A DNA stretch of 64,000 nucleotides from an uncultured Pelagibacteraceae bacterium (lineage in GTDB: Bacteria; Pseudomonadota; Alphaproteobacteria; Pelagibacterales; Pelagibacteraceae). Under the pieces are notes generated by a model. That model did no database searches. It worked only from the letters and a program-made list of their open reading frames with translations, and was not told the DNA's origin. The position numbers and the translations under genes were made by a program. This document shows, in pieces, positions 24,460 through 33,391 of the stretch. How positions within the stretch are numbered: the stretch's first letter is position 1; each line of letters starts with the position of its first letter. The stretch lies in the NCBI GenBank assembly GCA_902580115.1, contig CACHJN010000003.1, positions 1 to 64,000 of the forward strand. The letters are read 5' to 3'.

Positions 24460-24486
24460 AAAAGGGGGCAGCTAGTGCCCCCTTTT
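24460..24486 (-). terminator. Strong hairpin between glpV and glpS
   Basis: A perfect 11-bp stem, AAAAGGGGGCA with TGCCCCCTTTT, encloses loop GCTAG. On the minus strand the stem ends in four U after the G/C core. It follows the binding-protein gene, as does the aapJ hairpin, and probably sets a higher level of GlpV than of the membrane genes. Confidence 0.85.
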
Positions 24487-24506
24487 CAATTTAGATTAAC
24501 CTCTTA

Positions 24507-26222
24507 CTATTTCCAAGCTTTCGCGTACGGAACAGTTTTTCCTTGAGGTTTCTCATCACGTTTAGCTTTTGGTGAACCTTTCTTATTTAACCAATAAGAA
24601 GCTTCTCTTGGTTTATTAAGTCTTGGTCCACATCCACCGTATGCATTGCTACCTTTGTCAGCAGCTTCCATACGAGACATAACTAAGTCCATCTCTTCAG
24701 CAAGACGATCCATAGCTTGTTGTGGAGTAAACGCACCTGAGTTTACATCTCCAATTTGTTGCCACCAGATTTGTGCTAGTTTCGGATAATCCGGAACGTT
24801 TACACCTGTTGGTGACCAAATATTTCTGTTGTTTGATCTGTAGAACTCAACAAGTCCACCAAGTGCTGGTGCTCTTTCTGTGAAAGATTTGTGGTCTATA
24901 GAACTATCTCTGATGATAGTTAAACCTACGTGACTTTTCTTAAGGTCTACTGTTTTTGATACAACGAACTGAGCGTACAACCATGCAGCTTTTCTATTTT
25001 TAACTGGTGTAGACTTAAATAAAGTCCATGATCCAGCATCTTGATATCCAAGCTTCATGCCTTCTTCCCAATAAGGTCCTTTTGGTGATGGACCCATTCT
25101 CCATAACGGCATTCCGTTAGCATCAACAACTTTATTGTTAGGATTTTTTCCTACTAAAGAAGCTGTGAACGCTGTGTACCAGAAAATTTGCTGAGCAACG
25201 TTTCCAGAAGATAGTGACGGTAGAGACTGATAGAAGTCCATAGCCGCAGCACCTGGAGGAGCGTAATTTCTTAACCACTCATCCCATTTTCTGATTGCGT
25301 ATACAGCAGCAGGACCATTTGCAGCTCCACCTCTTGTTACTGAAGCTCCAACAGGGTTACAAGAACCTTTTTCCATTCTTATTCCCCACTCGTCCACTGG
25401 TATTCCATTAGGTTTTCCAACATCACCTGCTCCAGCCATTGATAACCACGCGTCAGTCATTCTCCAACCTAAGTCAGGAGCTCTTTTACCGTAGTCCATG
25501 TGACCGTAAATTCTAACACCGTCAATATTTTTCACATCTTCAGAGAAATATTTAGCGATATCTTCATAAGCAGACCAATTTAAAGGTACACCTAAATCGT
25601 AACCGTATTTGGCTTTAAAACCTTTTTTGATTTCAGGTCTGTCAAACCAATCTTTTCTAAACCAGTAAAGGTTAGCAAATTGTTGGTCAGGCATTTGGTA
25701 TAAGTCGCCATCTGGACCTGTAGTAAACTGTTTACCAATGAAATCATCTAGGTCTAAAGTTGGTAAAGTAACGTCTTTACCTTCACCAGCCATCCATTTA
25801 GTTAAGTTTACAGCTTGTTGCATTCTAGCGTGAGTACCAATCAAATCTGAGTCATTGATATATGCATCGTAAATACTTACGTTAGTTTGCATTTGTGTTT
25901 GTACTGCCATTACTACATCACCTTCACCGAGTAACTGGTGATTTACTTTAATCCCAGTAATTTCTTCAAAAGCTTTTGTTAAAACTTTTGATTCATACTC
26001 ATGTGTTGGAATAGTTTCAGATAATACTTTGATAGACATTCCTTTGAATGGCTTCGCAGCATCCTGGAACCATTTTAGTTCTTTAATTCTCTCTTTTTCA
26101 GAAAGAGTAGAAAGACTAAATTCACCTTTCGCCCATTTGCTTATTGCGTCAGAATAAGCAGAAGTCGAAACTAAAGTGAAAGCAACAGCAACAGCTATTA
26201 TAGTTTTCAATGTTTTAAACAT
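24507..26222 (-). CDS. glpV: Glycerol ABC transporter substrate-binding protein GlpV
   Basis: Large periplasmic binding protein (571 aa) with a signal peptide of about 24 residues (ending SAYS). The fold is SBP_bac_1-like; segments such as HARMQQAVNLTKWMAGEGKD, GPDGDLYQMPDQQFANLYWF and GAGDVGKPNGIPVDEWGIR fit the GlpV family of rhizobial glycerol importers. The size is typical of that family and larger than most sugar-binding proteins. A GAGGGG ribosome site precedes the ATG. It has a private upstream gap of 97 bp after glpK, which could hold a promoter, and is followed by a strong hairpin. Confidence 0.87.
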   Translation of the reverse strand: MFKTLKTIIAVAVAFTLVSTSAYSDAISKWAKGEFSLSTLSEKERIKELKWFQDAAKPFKGMSIKVLSETIPTHEYESKVLTKAFEEITGIKVNHQLLGEGDVVMAVQTQMQTNVSIYDAYINDSDLIGTHARMQQAVNLTKWMAGEGKDVTLPTLDLDDFIGKQFTTGPDGDLYQMPDQQFANLYWFRKDWFDRPEIKKGFKAKYGYDLGVPLNWSAYEDIAKYFSEDVKNIDGVRIYGHMDYGKRAPDLGWRMTDAWLSMAGAGDVGKPNGIPVDEWGIRMEKGSCNPVGASVTRGGAANGPAAVYAIRKWDEWLRNYAPPGAAAMDFYQSLPSLSSGNVAQQIFWYTAFTASLVGKNPNNKVVDANGMPLWRMGPSPKGPYWEEGMKLGYQDAGSWTLFKSTPVKNRKAAWLYAQFVVSKTVDLKKSHVGLTIIRDSSIDHKSFTERAPALGGLVEFYRSNNRNIWSPTGVNVPDYPKLAQIWWQQIGDVNSGAFTPQQAMDRLAEEMDLVMSRMEAADKGSNAYGGCGPRLNKPREASYWLNKKGSPKAKRDEKPQGKTVPYAKAWK

Positions 26223-26319
26223 TAATTCCCCTCTGTTGTTTGTTTATTTATTAATTGAAACAAAATAGAACTTATTTGTACAGACCTAATTCTTAAAATT
26301 TATACAACTATAAATTGAT

Positions 26320-27801
26320 TTAATTTATAAGCGCTCGTTTAATTGCTTTTGACCATCCCTTTAGGAGGAATTTTCTTGAGTTATTTTTCATTTTTGGCGA
26401 AAATTTTTTATCTAAACTCCATTTTTTTGAAATATCATTTAAAGATTTATAAATTCCAATTTTTAAACCAGCCATAAACGCCGCACCTAAAGCAGTTGTT
26501 TCATGCACTTTTGGTCTTAAAACTTGTACATTAATAACATCTGATAAAAACTGAGAAAACCAATTATTCATTACCATGCCGCCATCCACTTTAACTATTT
26601 TTGGTCTTAGACCATCATGTTTCATTGCTTCGAACAAATCATGCGTTTGATAGGCTACAGCTTCAATAGTAGCTCTTATTATTTCTTTAGGACTCGTATC
26701 TCTTGTAATTCCACTTAAAACTCCTCTCGAGTTTGCGTTCCAGTATGGAGCTCCTAATCCAGTAAAAGCAGGTACTAAGTACAAATTATTATTATTTTTT
26801 AGTTTTTTAATAATTTTTTCAGTTTCAGGTGCTTTATTAAAAAATTTCATCCTATCTCTTAACCATTGAACACCTGCGCCTGCAATAAATATTGAGCCTT
26901 CCATAGCGTAAGTAGTCTTACCTTTTATTCTGTAACAAATCGTTGTTAGTAAACGATTTTTTGAATAAATTTTTTTATTACCAGTATTGAGCAACACAAA
27001 TGCCCCAGTTCCATAGGTACTTTTTAGAGAACCTGGGTCGAAGCAACACTGCCCAATAGTGGCTGCTTGTTGATCACCAACAACTCCAGTAATTGGTATA
27101 GATTTGCCAGTTATAGATGAGTGGGTCTGACCATAATCATCTGAACAATCTTTCACCTGTGGTAGTATTTGTTTTGGAATTTTAAGTAATTTAAGAATGC
27201 CATCGTCCCACTTATTTGAGGAAATATTATAAATCATAGTTCTGCTGGCATTTGTAGCATCTGTTGCGTGAATATTTCCTTTGGTTAACTTCCAAATTAA
27301 AAAACAATCAATTGTTCCGAATAATAATTGTTTTTTTTTCAAAAGTTTTTTTGCAATTGGTATATTATCTAAAATCCATTTAATTTTTGTACCAGAAAAA
27401 TATGGATCAATTAAAAGACCTGTTTTATTAAAAATAGCTGTATCTTTATTTTGTTTTCTTAACTTCTTACAGTATTCTTCTGTTCTCCTATCTTGCCAAA
27501 CTATTGCTTTGTACACTGGTTTTCCAGTATTCTTATCCCACAAGACTGTTGTTTCTCTTTGATTTGTAATTCCAATTGTTACTATTTTTCCTTTAAGTTT
27601 TTTTGACTTTTTGATCACATCTTTTAATGTTTTAAGAGTAGTTTTCCAAATTTCACCAGGATCATGTTCAACCCAACCATCTTTTGGAAAATATTGAGTG
27701 AATTCTTTTTGTGATGAATAAATTACTTTTCCTTTTGTATCAAATAAAATAGATCTATTTGATGTCGTTCCAGCATCAATTGAGATAATAAATTTTTTCA
27801 T
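26320..27801 (-). CDS. glpK: Glycerol kinase
   Basis: Cytosolic FGGY kinase (493 aa) that makes sn-glycerol-3-phosphate from glycerol and ATP. The N-terminal IDAGTTSNRSILFD phosphate loop, glycerol-contact WVEHDPGEIW and TNQRETTVLWD, and late GTGAFVLLNTGN and ALGAAFMAGLKIG motifs are all present. Length is as expected. Four bases overlap the gpsA stop. An 8-bp AT-only inverted repeat (26309-26329) spans its stop codon. Together with GlpV and GpsA it identifies the pathway as glycerol use. Confidence 0.95.
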   Translation of the reverse strand: MKKFIISIDAGTTSNRSILFDTKGKVIYSSQKEFTQYFPKDGWVEHDPGEIWKTTLKTLKDVIKKSKKLKGKIVTIGITNQRETTVLWDKNTGKPVYKAIVWQDRRTEEYCKKLRKQNKDTAIFNKTGLLIDPYFSGTKIKWILDNIPIAKKLLKKKQLLFGTIDCFLIWKLTKGNIHATDATNASRTMIYNISSNKWDDGILKLLKIPKQILPQVKDCSDDYGQTHSSITGKSIPITGVVGDQQAATIGQCCFDPGSLKSTYGTGAFVLLNTGNKKIYSKNRLLTTICYRIKGKTTYAMEGSIFIAGAGVQWLRDRMKFFNKAPETEKIIKKLKNNNNLYLVPAFTGLGAPYWNANSRGVLSGITRDTSPKEIIRATIEAVAYQTHDLFEAMKHDGLRPKIVKVDGGMVMNNWFSQFLSDVINVQVLRPKVHETTALGAAFMAGLKIGIYKSLNDISKKWSLDKKFSPKMKNNSRKFLLKGWSKAIKRALIN

Positions 27802-28841
27802 CTAAAGGCCTCCCAATTTAACTCGAGTTTTTTATCATCTCTAATAGCATTAATCATACTTAGCATTAAAGGTAATTTTTTTTGATCAAAATCTTCATTG
27901 ACTTTATTCGCAATTTCTTTTGCAAGATCTGCACCTTCTACTGTTATTTTTTCCATCTTAGTTTTTTTTGCTTCTGAAAAAGTTAGTCCCTCACCTATAT
28001 ATAGTCCCATTTTAGCATTTCTTCCTCCTCCTGAACTAACATATAAATCTCCTAATCCAGCAAGTCCTTTTACAGTTTCTTTTTTTCCATTTAAATGTTC
28101 TACAAATATTTCCATTTCATAAAGTGATTGTTTGAATAGCGTTGAAGCCGTATTTAAATAATTTTTTTCTCTTACTTCGTTTGTTATATTTTTACCACAC
28201 AAACCTTTAGCCGCGCCTATTGCCATTGAAAAAATATTTTTTATAGCAGCTGATACTTCAACACCATTTAAATCATCAGTGTATGAAGTATGATAATAAT
28301 TAGTTTTTATCATATTAGCTATTTTTTCAGCTTCCTTAATATTTTCGTTAGCAACTATTACGCTGCTATGAACTTTATTGGCTAAACCTGTTGCGAGACA
28401 CGGCCCTCCTATTGCTGAAATATTAATCTTTGAAATTCCTTTTGAAGTTAACAATCTTCTCAGTTTATCTACTAAAAGTTCATAGTTGTTTTTGTAAATA
28501 CTAAGACCTTTAGTTAACATAAGTAAATTAGGAATTTTTTTATTTTTATAAATTTTGCTTAACTCGTTTGCTATCCATTCTATTCCTTTTGAGCTGACAC
28601 CTATTACTATCATATCAGTTTTTGATGATAGAATTTTATTCAACTCATCAAATTTATATATTTTTACTTTTTCTGGTAAATTTATTTTTAAACTAGGGTG
28701 ATAGTTTGTATCCTTTATTTTCTCTATAAATTCATCCTCTAAATAAGTGCCTACTATATTTATATCATGTCCACTATCTACGCATGGAATGCTAAAAGCA
28801 CTACCCATAGCTCCTGCTCCAATTATTACAATTTTTGACAT
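27798..28841 (-). CDS. gpsA: NAD(P)-dependent glycerol-3-phosphate dehydrogenase
   Basis: A 347-aa GpsA-family protein: Rossmann motif IGAGAMGSAF at the N-terminus, LTKGLSI near residue 115, ISAIGGPCLATGLANK near 140, the catalytic lysine in VSAAIKNIFSMAIG near 205 and GLAGLGDLYVSSGGGRNAK near 260. GpsA normally makes glycerol-3-phosphate for lipids, but its place with glpK suggests it may run in the oxidising direction here, since no glpD is seen in the window. It starts 6 bases after trkH. Confidence 0.92.
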   Translation of the reverse strand: MSKIVIIGAGAMGSAFSIPCVDSGHDINIVGTYLEDEFIEKIKDTNYHPSLKINLPEKVKIYKFDELNKILSSKTDMIVIGVSSKGIEWIANELSKIYKNKKIPNLLMLTKGLSIYKNNYELLVDKLRRLLTSKGISKINISAIGGPCLATGLANKVHSSVIVANENIKEAEKIANMIKTNYYHTSYTDDLNGVEVSAAIKNIFSMAIGAAKGLCGKNITNEVREKNYLNTASTLFKQSLYEMEIFVEHLNGKKETVKGLAGLGDLYVSSGGGRNAKMGLYIGEGLTFSEAKKTKMEKITVEGADLAKEIANKVNEDFDQKKLPLMLSMINAIRDDKKLELNWEAFR

Positions 28842-28847
28842 AAATAA

Positions 28848-30260
28848 TTAATCTTTTAATAAAAATTTTCTGAACAATATAAAAATTGATATTAACTCAA
28901 TTTTACCAATAATCATAAATATAATTAACGATATTTTAGTACTACTTAAAAAGTTAATAAAATTTATATTACCCAATCCATATAAAGAAGAATTAGTAGT
29001 ATTTGTAAGTGTAAGGACAGATAATTTAAATGAGTTTTCAAAATTTATGTTGTCGAGAACTAATATGCTCGATAAAATAAATACACTTATAAAAAAAGAT
29101 ACAAAAATTAAAAAAGATAAATTAACAGTTTGATTATCAATTTTTCTGTCTGAATAAAATATTGAATTATTAAAAACATTATTTGGTCTAACTAATTTTA
29201 TTATTTCAGCTGCAGCTGTTTTTACCAATATGTAAATTCTTATAAATTTAATTCCAGAGGAATTTGAAATAAGTGAACCTCCCATAGCACACAAAAAAAT
29301 AAAAAAAATTGTACCATTAATTGATTTTGTGAAAGAAATACCTGAATTACTTATACTGCTTAAAATATTAATTAAAATTTCACTTATTTTTAAATCATTT
29401 AAAGAATAAAACATTATTAAACAGAGAATTAATATAAATATTATTAAAAAAAGATCTTCTTGATGATTATTTATAATTTTCTTTTTATTATAAAGATTAA
29501 AAAGAAAAAAAATATTAAAAGTTGGTATTAAAAGAACGATTGCTAAAATATATTTGTTATCCTTTAAGAATATTTGATTTAAACTGTTGGCTGGTAAAAA
29601 TCCACCATTAGAAATTATTGACATTGAGAGATTTAATGAATTAAACAGTCTTACACTTCCAATATTAAGTATTACGAAAATTAACAGTGTCAAAAGCGAG
29701 TAGACTAAGAAAATTTGAAACAAAGAACTTTTAATATTAGATTTCGAAAACGACCCCATATTTCCTGTGTAAACTAAATGATTTAATTTAAAATTGTATT
29801 GGTTATTAGAAAATATTATTATTAAAAATATCAAAAAATATAAACCTCCAATCCATTGAGATGATGATCTCCATAATATCAATGTTGGATCCAAATATTT
29901 AATATTTTCAAAAATTGAAAATCCAGTTGAGGTGACACCTGAAAAACTTTCAAATAAAGAGTCGATAAAAGTTATCTGATAATTGCTAAAATAATAAGGT
30001 AAAGAAATAAATATTGATGTAAATAAATAGACTAAAATAATTAATAAAATTTGATCGTAAAAATTTAATTTTTTTTCAGAGTTTTTACCGAAGAACCATA
30101 ATAAAGATGCTGTAATTAAAGTTAAAAAAAATGTAAGCGTATAGGTTTCTATATTTAAAAAATAATCAAAGTATGTTGAATATAAAATATTTAAAAAAGA
30201 TAATGCAGCTAGAGGATATATAAAAAGACCAAGATAAAATAAAACAGCTTTATAGTTCAT
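28848..30260 (-). CDS. trkH: TrkH-family potassium (or sodium) uptake membrane subunit
   Basis: Inner-membrane cation transporter (470 aa) of the TrkH/KtrB superfamily, with 8-10 membrane segments. Pore loops one to three have the expected glycines: ESFSGVTSTGFS (about residue 104), SIISNGGFL (about 210) and LSSISNSGISF (about 300). The fourth loop reads TNTTNSSLYGLG, where a GPG-like turn with a filter glycine is usual. This could change ion selectivity. No trkA gene is adjacent. It lies between nadK (6-bp gap) and gpsA. Confidence 0.82.
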   Translation of the reverse strand: MNYKAVLFYLGLFIYPLAALSFLNILYSTYFDYFLNIETYTLTFFLTLITASLLWFFGKNSEKKLNFYDQILLIILVYLFTSIFISLPYYFSNYQITFIDSLFESFSGVTSTGFSIFENIKYLDPTLILWRSSSQWIGGLYFLIFLIIIFSNNQYNFKLNHLVYTGNMGSFSKSNIKSSLFQIFLVYSLLTLLIFVILNIGSVRLFNSLNLSMSIISNGGFLPANSLNQIFLKDNKYILAIVLLIPTFNIFFLFNLYNKKKIINNHQEDLFLIIFILILCLIMFYSLNDLKISEILINILSSISNSGISFTKSINGTIFFIFLCAMGGSLISNSSGIKFIRIYILVKTAAAEIIKLVRPNNVFNNSIFYSDRKIDNQTVNLSFLIFVSFFISVFILSSILVLDNINFENSFKLSVLTLTNTTNSSLYGLGNINFINFLSSTKISLIIFMIIGKIELISIFILFRKFLLKD

Positions 30261-30266
30261 TTGTTT

Positions 30267-31043
30267 TTATAAATTAGAAATTTCTTGTCTTTTAATTTCT
30301 TTTTTAATTCTTTTTACTAAACTTCTATTATTATCGAATAATAAATTTATATTAATTTTTTTATTCCTTTTAATTGTAAGATTTTTAATATTTCTAAGTT
30401 CAACATTATCTGCAACTGCTGCTATAGGTCTTTTTTGAGGATCAAGATTTTTTATTTTTACTATAGATTTATTTGAAATTATTTTACCTTTCCATCTTCT
30501 TGGTCTAAATGGGCTAATTGGAGTAATTGCAAGTTTACCAGAATTCAAAGATAAAACTGGTCCATGAACTGATAAATTATAAGCTGTACTCCCAGCCGGG
30601 GTCGAAACTAAAACACCGTCACCAATTAATTTTTTAATTATTATTTTTCTTCCTACAGAAATATTAAGAGATGCTGTTTGTTTGCTTTGTCTAAAAATTG
30701 AAATTTCATTGAAAGCTAATAGTTTCTTTTTATTGCCCCCGCCATAATGACAGTTAATTGTTAAACTATTTATTGTTGTTTTTTTTGACTTTGATATTTT
30801 TTTTCCTAAATTATTAATATTAGAATTATTCATTAAAAAACCATATGAACCACAATTAATTCCATAGAAAGGTTTTTTATATTTATAAAATTTTTTCAAA
30901 TTTTTAAGCATAAATCCATCTCCTCCAAAAATAACTATATGGGAAGCTTTTGAGGCTGAGTAGTTTTTAAATTTTTTTTTTAATTTCTTTTTAAATCCTA
31001 AAGCTTTTTTGGTTTTATCGTAAATTAAATGTAACTTTGTCAT
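30267..31043 (-). CDS. nadK: NAD kinase
   Basis: Cytosolic enzyme (258 aa) that phosphorylates NAD to NADP. The GGDGFMLKNL motif near residue 40, INCGSYGFLM near 63, AFNEISIFR near 111 and DGVLVSTPAGSTAYNLSVHG near 143 are diagnostic. The N-terminal region is short. It begins 5 bases after the tRNA-Leu CCA end and precedes trkH by 6 bases. A TATA-like promoter cannot be told apart from the AT-rich background. Confidence 0.94.
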   Translation of the reverse strand: MTKLHLIYDKTKKALGFKKKLKKKFKNYSASKASHIVIFGGDGFMLKNLKKFYKYKKPFYGINCGSYGFLMNNSNINNLGKKISKSKKTTINSLTINCHYGGGNKKKLLAFNEISIFRQSKQTASLNISVGRKIIIKKLIGDGVLVSTPAGSTAYNLSVHGPVLSLNSGKLAITPISPFRPRRWKGKIISNKSIVKIKNLDPQKRPIAAVADNVELRNIKNLTIKRNKKININLLFDNNRSLVKRIKKEIKRQEISNL

Positions 31044-31048
31044 ATTAG

Positions 31049-31134
31049 TGGTGCCCTCGGCCAGACTCGAACTGGCACTCCCAAAAGGGCAAGGATTTTA
31101 AGTCCTTTGTGTCTACCAATTTCACCACGAGGGC
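31049..31134 (-). tRNA. tRNA-Leu (anticodon UAA)
   Basis: An 86-base class-II tRNA with encoded CCA. The acceptor GCCCTCG pairs with CGAGGGC, the anticodon stem AAGGA/TCCTT encloses CTTAAAA (UAA), a long variable arm (TGCCCTTTTGGGAGT) follows and the T arm GCCAG/CTGGC is perfect. It is 5 bases ahead of nadK, the same kind of tight tRNA-mRNA junction seen for tRNA-Arg and trmB. Confidence 0.95.
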
Positions 31135-31210
31135 ATTCCATTTTTTTATTGTTAATACTAAACTTTTTGTCATAAATCAAAATCATCTTTTATAAAGATT
31201 GTAAAGCTCA

Positions 31211-32533
31211 TTATTTAGATGAGAGTCTATATATAGCTTTTGATACTTTTTTGTAGCCTGTAACATTATAATGGCCGAATAGTTGAAAAGGGAAATTTTC
31301 TAACGGATTTTTTTCTTTAACAAATACCTCTTCATGTATATCAATAAATTTGATATTTAATGAGTTAACTATCTTTTTAACTTCAGAATAGTTTTTTTCA
31401 TCATAAGTAGGATTTGAATATCTTTCATATCCGGGTAGGTAAACGAAATATAGTTCAGACCCATTTTTTTTTGCAAAATCTTTCGCAGAATTAATTATTA
31501 GTTCAAAATCAAATAATATTTTATTTCTCTCTAAATCAGAAAATTCATTTCTATCTTTTAAATATAAGAATTTATAAATATAAGATCTTAATTCGTACAA
31601 TTTAACAAAGCTAAAAAATTTTGATTTTTTAGAAGCTTTTTTTTTAAGAATTATTTTTAACTTTTCATCTATTTCACTTTGTCTTGAAGTTAAATTTTGC
31701 TTGAAGTCTTTATTATTAAAATAATTCATTAAAAAATTATCTTTTTTTTCTAGGTACAAACCCTCTAAATCATTTGTTTCAAAGTACATCCAAATGATTT
31801 TTTTTGTATTTTTTGGTAAATATTCTTTAAGAGTAGCGTATTCTTTTAAAGGCCCGTTTCCTCTTAAACCTAAATTTAAAACTTTTTTATTAGACAAGGT
31901 TCGTAAAACAGATGGTATATCATTCGGTCTATTAACACATGCTCCATGAGTAAATGAGTCTCCTACAAAAAGATATTCAATTTCATCACTATCCCACTCA
32001 GTATTAGGATTATTAAAACCATATCTATCGCTTTCGTAAATCGCAAAATAACCATTTTCATTACAATAAATTGTTTTAGAATTTGAAATTCCTGATAATG
32101 AATAAAGGGTGGACTCAGGATGATAATACGAATGCATGCTTACTACAATATTTTTATTTTCTTTTAATAAATCTGAATAAATTTTGAAAGTTTTTCTGCG
32201 ATCAAATTTTAATTCACTATTCCTTTCAAAAATTTCAGCACGATTATTTTTAAGTTTTAATTCAAATGGATCCTCACTGAAAAGAAGAAAGCTTTCAAAT
32301 AAATAAGATGAAAAAATAATACTTGTTAAAATAATAAAAATATAAATTTTTAATTTTTTGTTTATAAAAAATAAAGCTATTGAAAAGATGATTAATAAAA
32401 TAGATATAACATAATATATATTATAATAGTTTCTTAATTCTCCGTTTAAAACAATTTCAGATTTATAAAATGTATAAAAAAATAAAGATAAAGAAATTAT
32501 TAAAGTAAGAAAAGTTAATGCTCTGAGTGCCAT
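31211..32533 (-). CDS. Membrane-anchored SGNH-hydrolase-like protein
   Basis: A 440-aa protein with three N-terminal membrane helices (about residues 6-24, 40-58, 63-85) and a large extracytoplasmic domain. The domain carries SGNH-type blocks: FVGDSFTHG with the candidate nucleophile Ser near residue 194, LNLGLRGNGPLKEY with the Gly/Asn block, FETND, and a late FGHYNVTGYK with the His. Such proteins often add or remove O-acetyl groups on surface sugars or lipids. It starts a block of sugar-related genes. I cannot name the substrate. Confidence 0.7.
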   Translation of the reverse strand: MALRALTFLTLIISLSLFFYTFYKSEIVLNGELRNYYNIYYVISILLIIFSIALFFINKKLKIYIFIILTSIIFSSYLFESFLLFSEDPFELKLKNNRAEIFERNSELKFDRRKTFKIYSDLLKENKNIVVSMHSYYHPESTLYSLSGISNSKTIYCNENGYFAIYESDRYGFNNPNTEWDSDEIEYLFVGDSFTHGACVNRPNDIPSVLRTLSNKKVLNLGLRGNGPLKEYATLKEYLPKNTKKIIWMYFETNDLEGLYLEKKDNFLMNYFNNKDFKQNLTSRQSEIDEKLKIILKKKASKKSKFFSFVKLYELRSYIYKFLYLKDRNEFSDLERNKILFDFELIINSAKDFAKKNGSELYFVYLPGYERYSNPTYDEKNYSEVKKIVNSLNIKFIDIHEEVFVKEKNPLENFPFQLFGHYNVTGYKKVSKAIYRLSSK

Positions 32534-32541
32534 TTAAATAC

Positions 32542-33387
32542 TTACTTATATTTGATAACTTGATGCTTTTGTTGGCCTAACTTATCTATGCCTAGAATAA
32601 GTGTCTCACCTCCTTTTAAAAATTTAGGTGGTTTCATATTTTCCCCGACACCATTTGGAGTTCCAGTGCAGCAAATGTCTCCTGGGTATAAAGTCATACA
32701 GTGGCTCATGTAAGAAACTAGTTGTTCTATATTAAATATCATATCTTTAGTGTTTCCAGTTTGCATTCTTTCACCATTTACATCCAAAAACATATTAAGG
32801 TTATTGTAATCTTTAACTTCATCTTTTGTAAGAATATATGGTCCTATCGGACCAAATGTGTCAAAGCCTTTTCCTTTATCCCAAGTAAGGCCTTTATTTT
32901 TTTGAAACTCTCTTTCACTTACATCCGTTACTAAAAAAAAGCCAAGAACATAATCAAGTGCATTTTTTTCTTCAATGTATTTAGCTTTTTTTCCAATTAC
33001 AAAACCAATTTCAACTTCCCAATCTGTATGGTTTGAGTTTTTTGGAACTTCAATGTCATCATTGGGTCCTACAATACAATTTGTAAATTTTGAAAAAATA
33101 ATTGGTTCTTTTGGAATTGGTAAATTTTGTTCTTTTGCATGATCTTTAAAATTCAGGCCAATGCCTAAAAACTTGGAGGGATTATTAACACAAGCTCCTA
33201 TTCTTGAATTTTTATCAATTGTTGGTAGGTCTTTAGTATTTAATTTACTTATTTTTTTTAATGTTTCGAAATTTAAAGTTTTAGGATCTAGATCAATAAT
33301 TGTCTGTGATAAATCTTTGTAAGATCCATCTTTATCTATAATCGCTGGTTTTTCTTTACCTAACTCACCTATTCTACAAAGTTTCAT
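32542..33387 (-). CDS. Fumarylacetoacetate hydrolase (FAH) family protein
   Basis: A 281-aa FAH-family enzyme. The fold signature is FLGIGLNFKDHAKEQ near residue 74, FSKFTNCIVGPND near 98, then the metal-binding WEVEIGFVIGKKA with paired Glu near 123. LVTDVSEREFQ gives the Asp of the site, and the C-terminal GDICCTGTPNGVG is typical. Members cleave or hydrate 2-keto acid derivatives; gene annotations such as ureidoglycolate lyase are often given but not secure. Its neighbours are sugar-surface genes, which gives no clear substrate. Confidence 0.8.
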   Translation of the reverse strand: MKLCRIGELGKEKPAIIDKDGSYKDLSQTIIDLDPKTLNFETLKKISKLNTKDLPTIDKNSRIGACVNNPSKFLGIGLNFKDHAKEQNLPIPKEPIIFSKFTNCIVGPNDDIEVPKNSNHTDWEVEIGFVIGKKAKYIEEKNALDYVLGFFLVTDVSEREFQKNKGLTWDKGKGFDTFGPIGPYILTKDEVKDYNNLNMFLDVNGERMQTGNTKDMIFNIEQLVSYMSHCMTLYPGDICCTGTPNGVGENMKPPKFLKGGETLILGIDKLGQQKHQVIKYK

Positions 33388-33391
33388 AATT

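Noticed and set aside
26309..26329. Inverted repeat at the glpK stop as a terminator
   Set aside because: The 8-bp stem is A/T only and has no T run, so it is weak and may be chance in AT-rich DNA.
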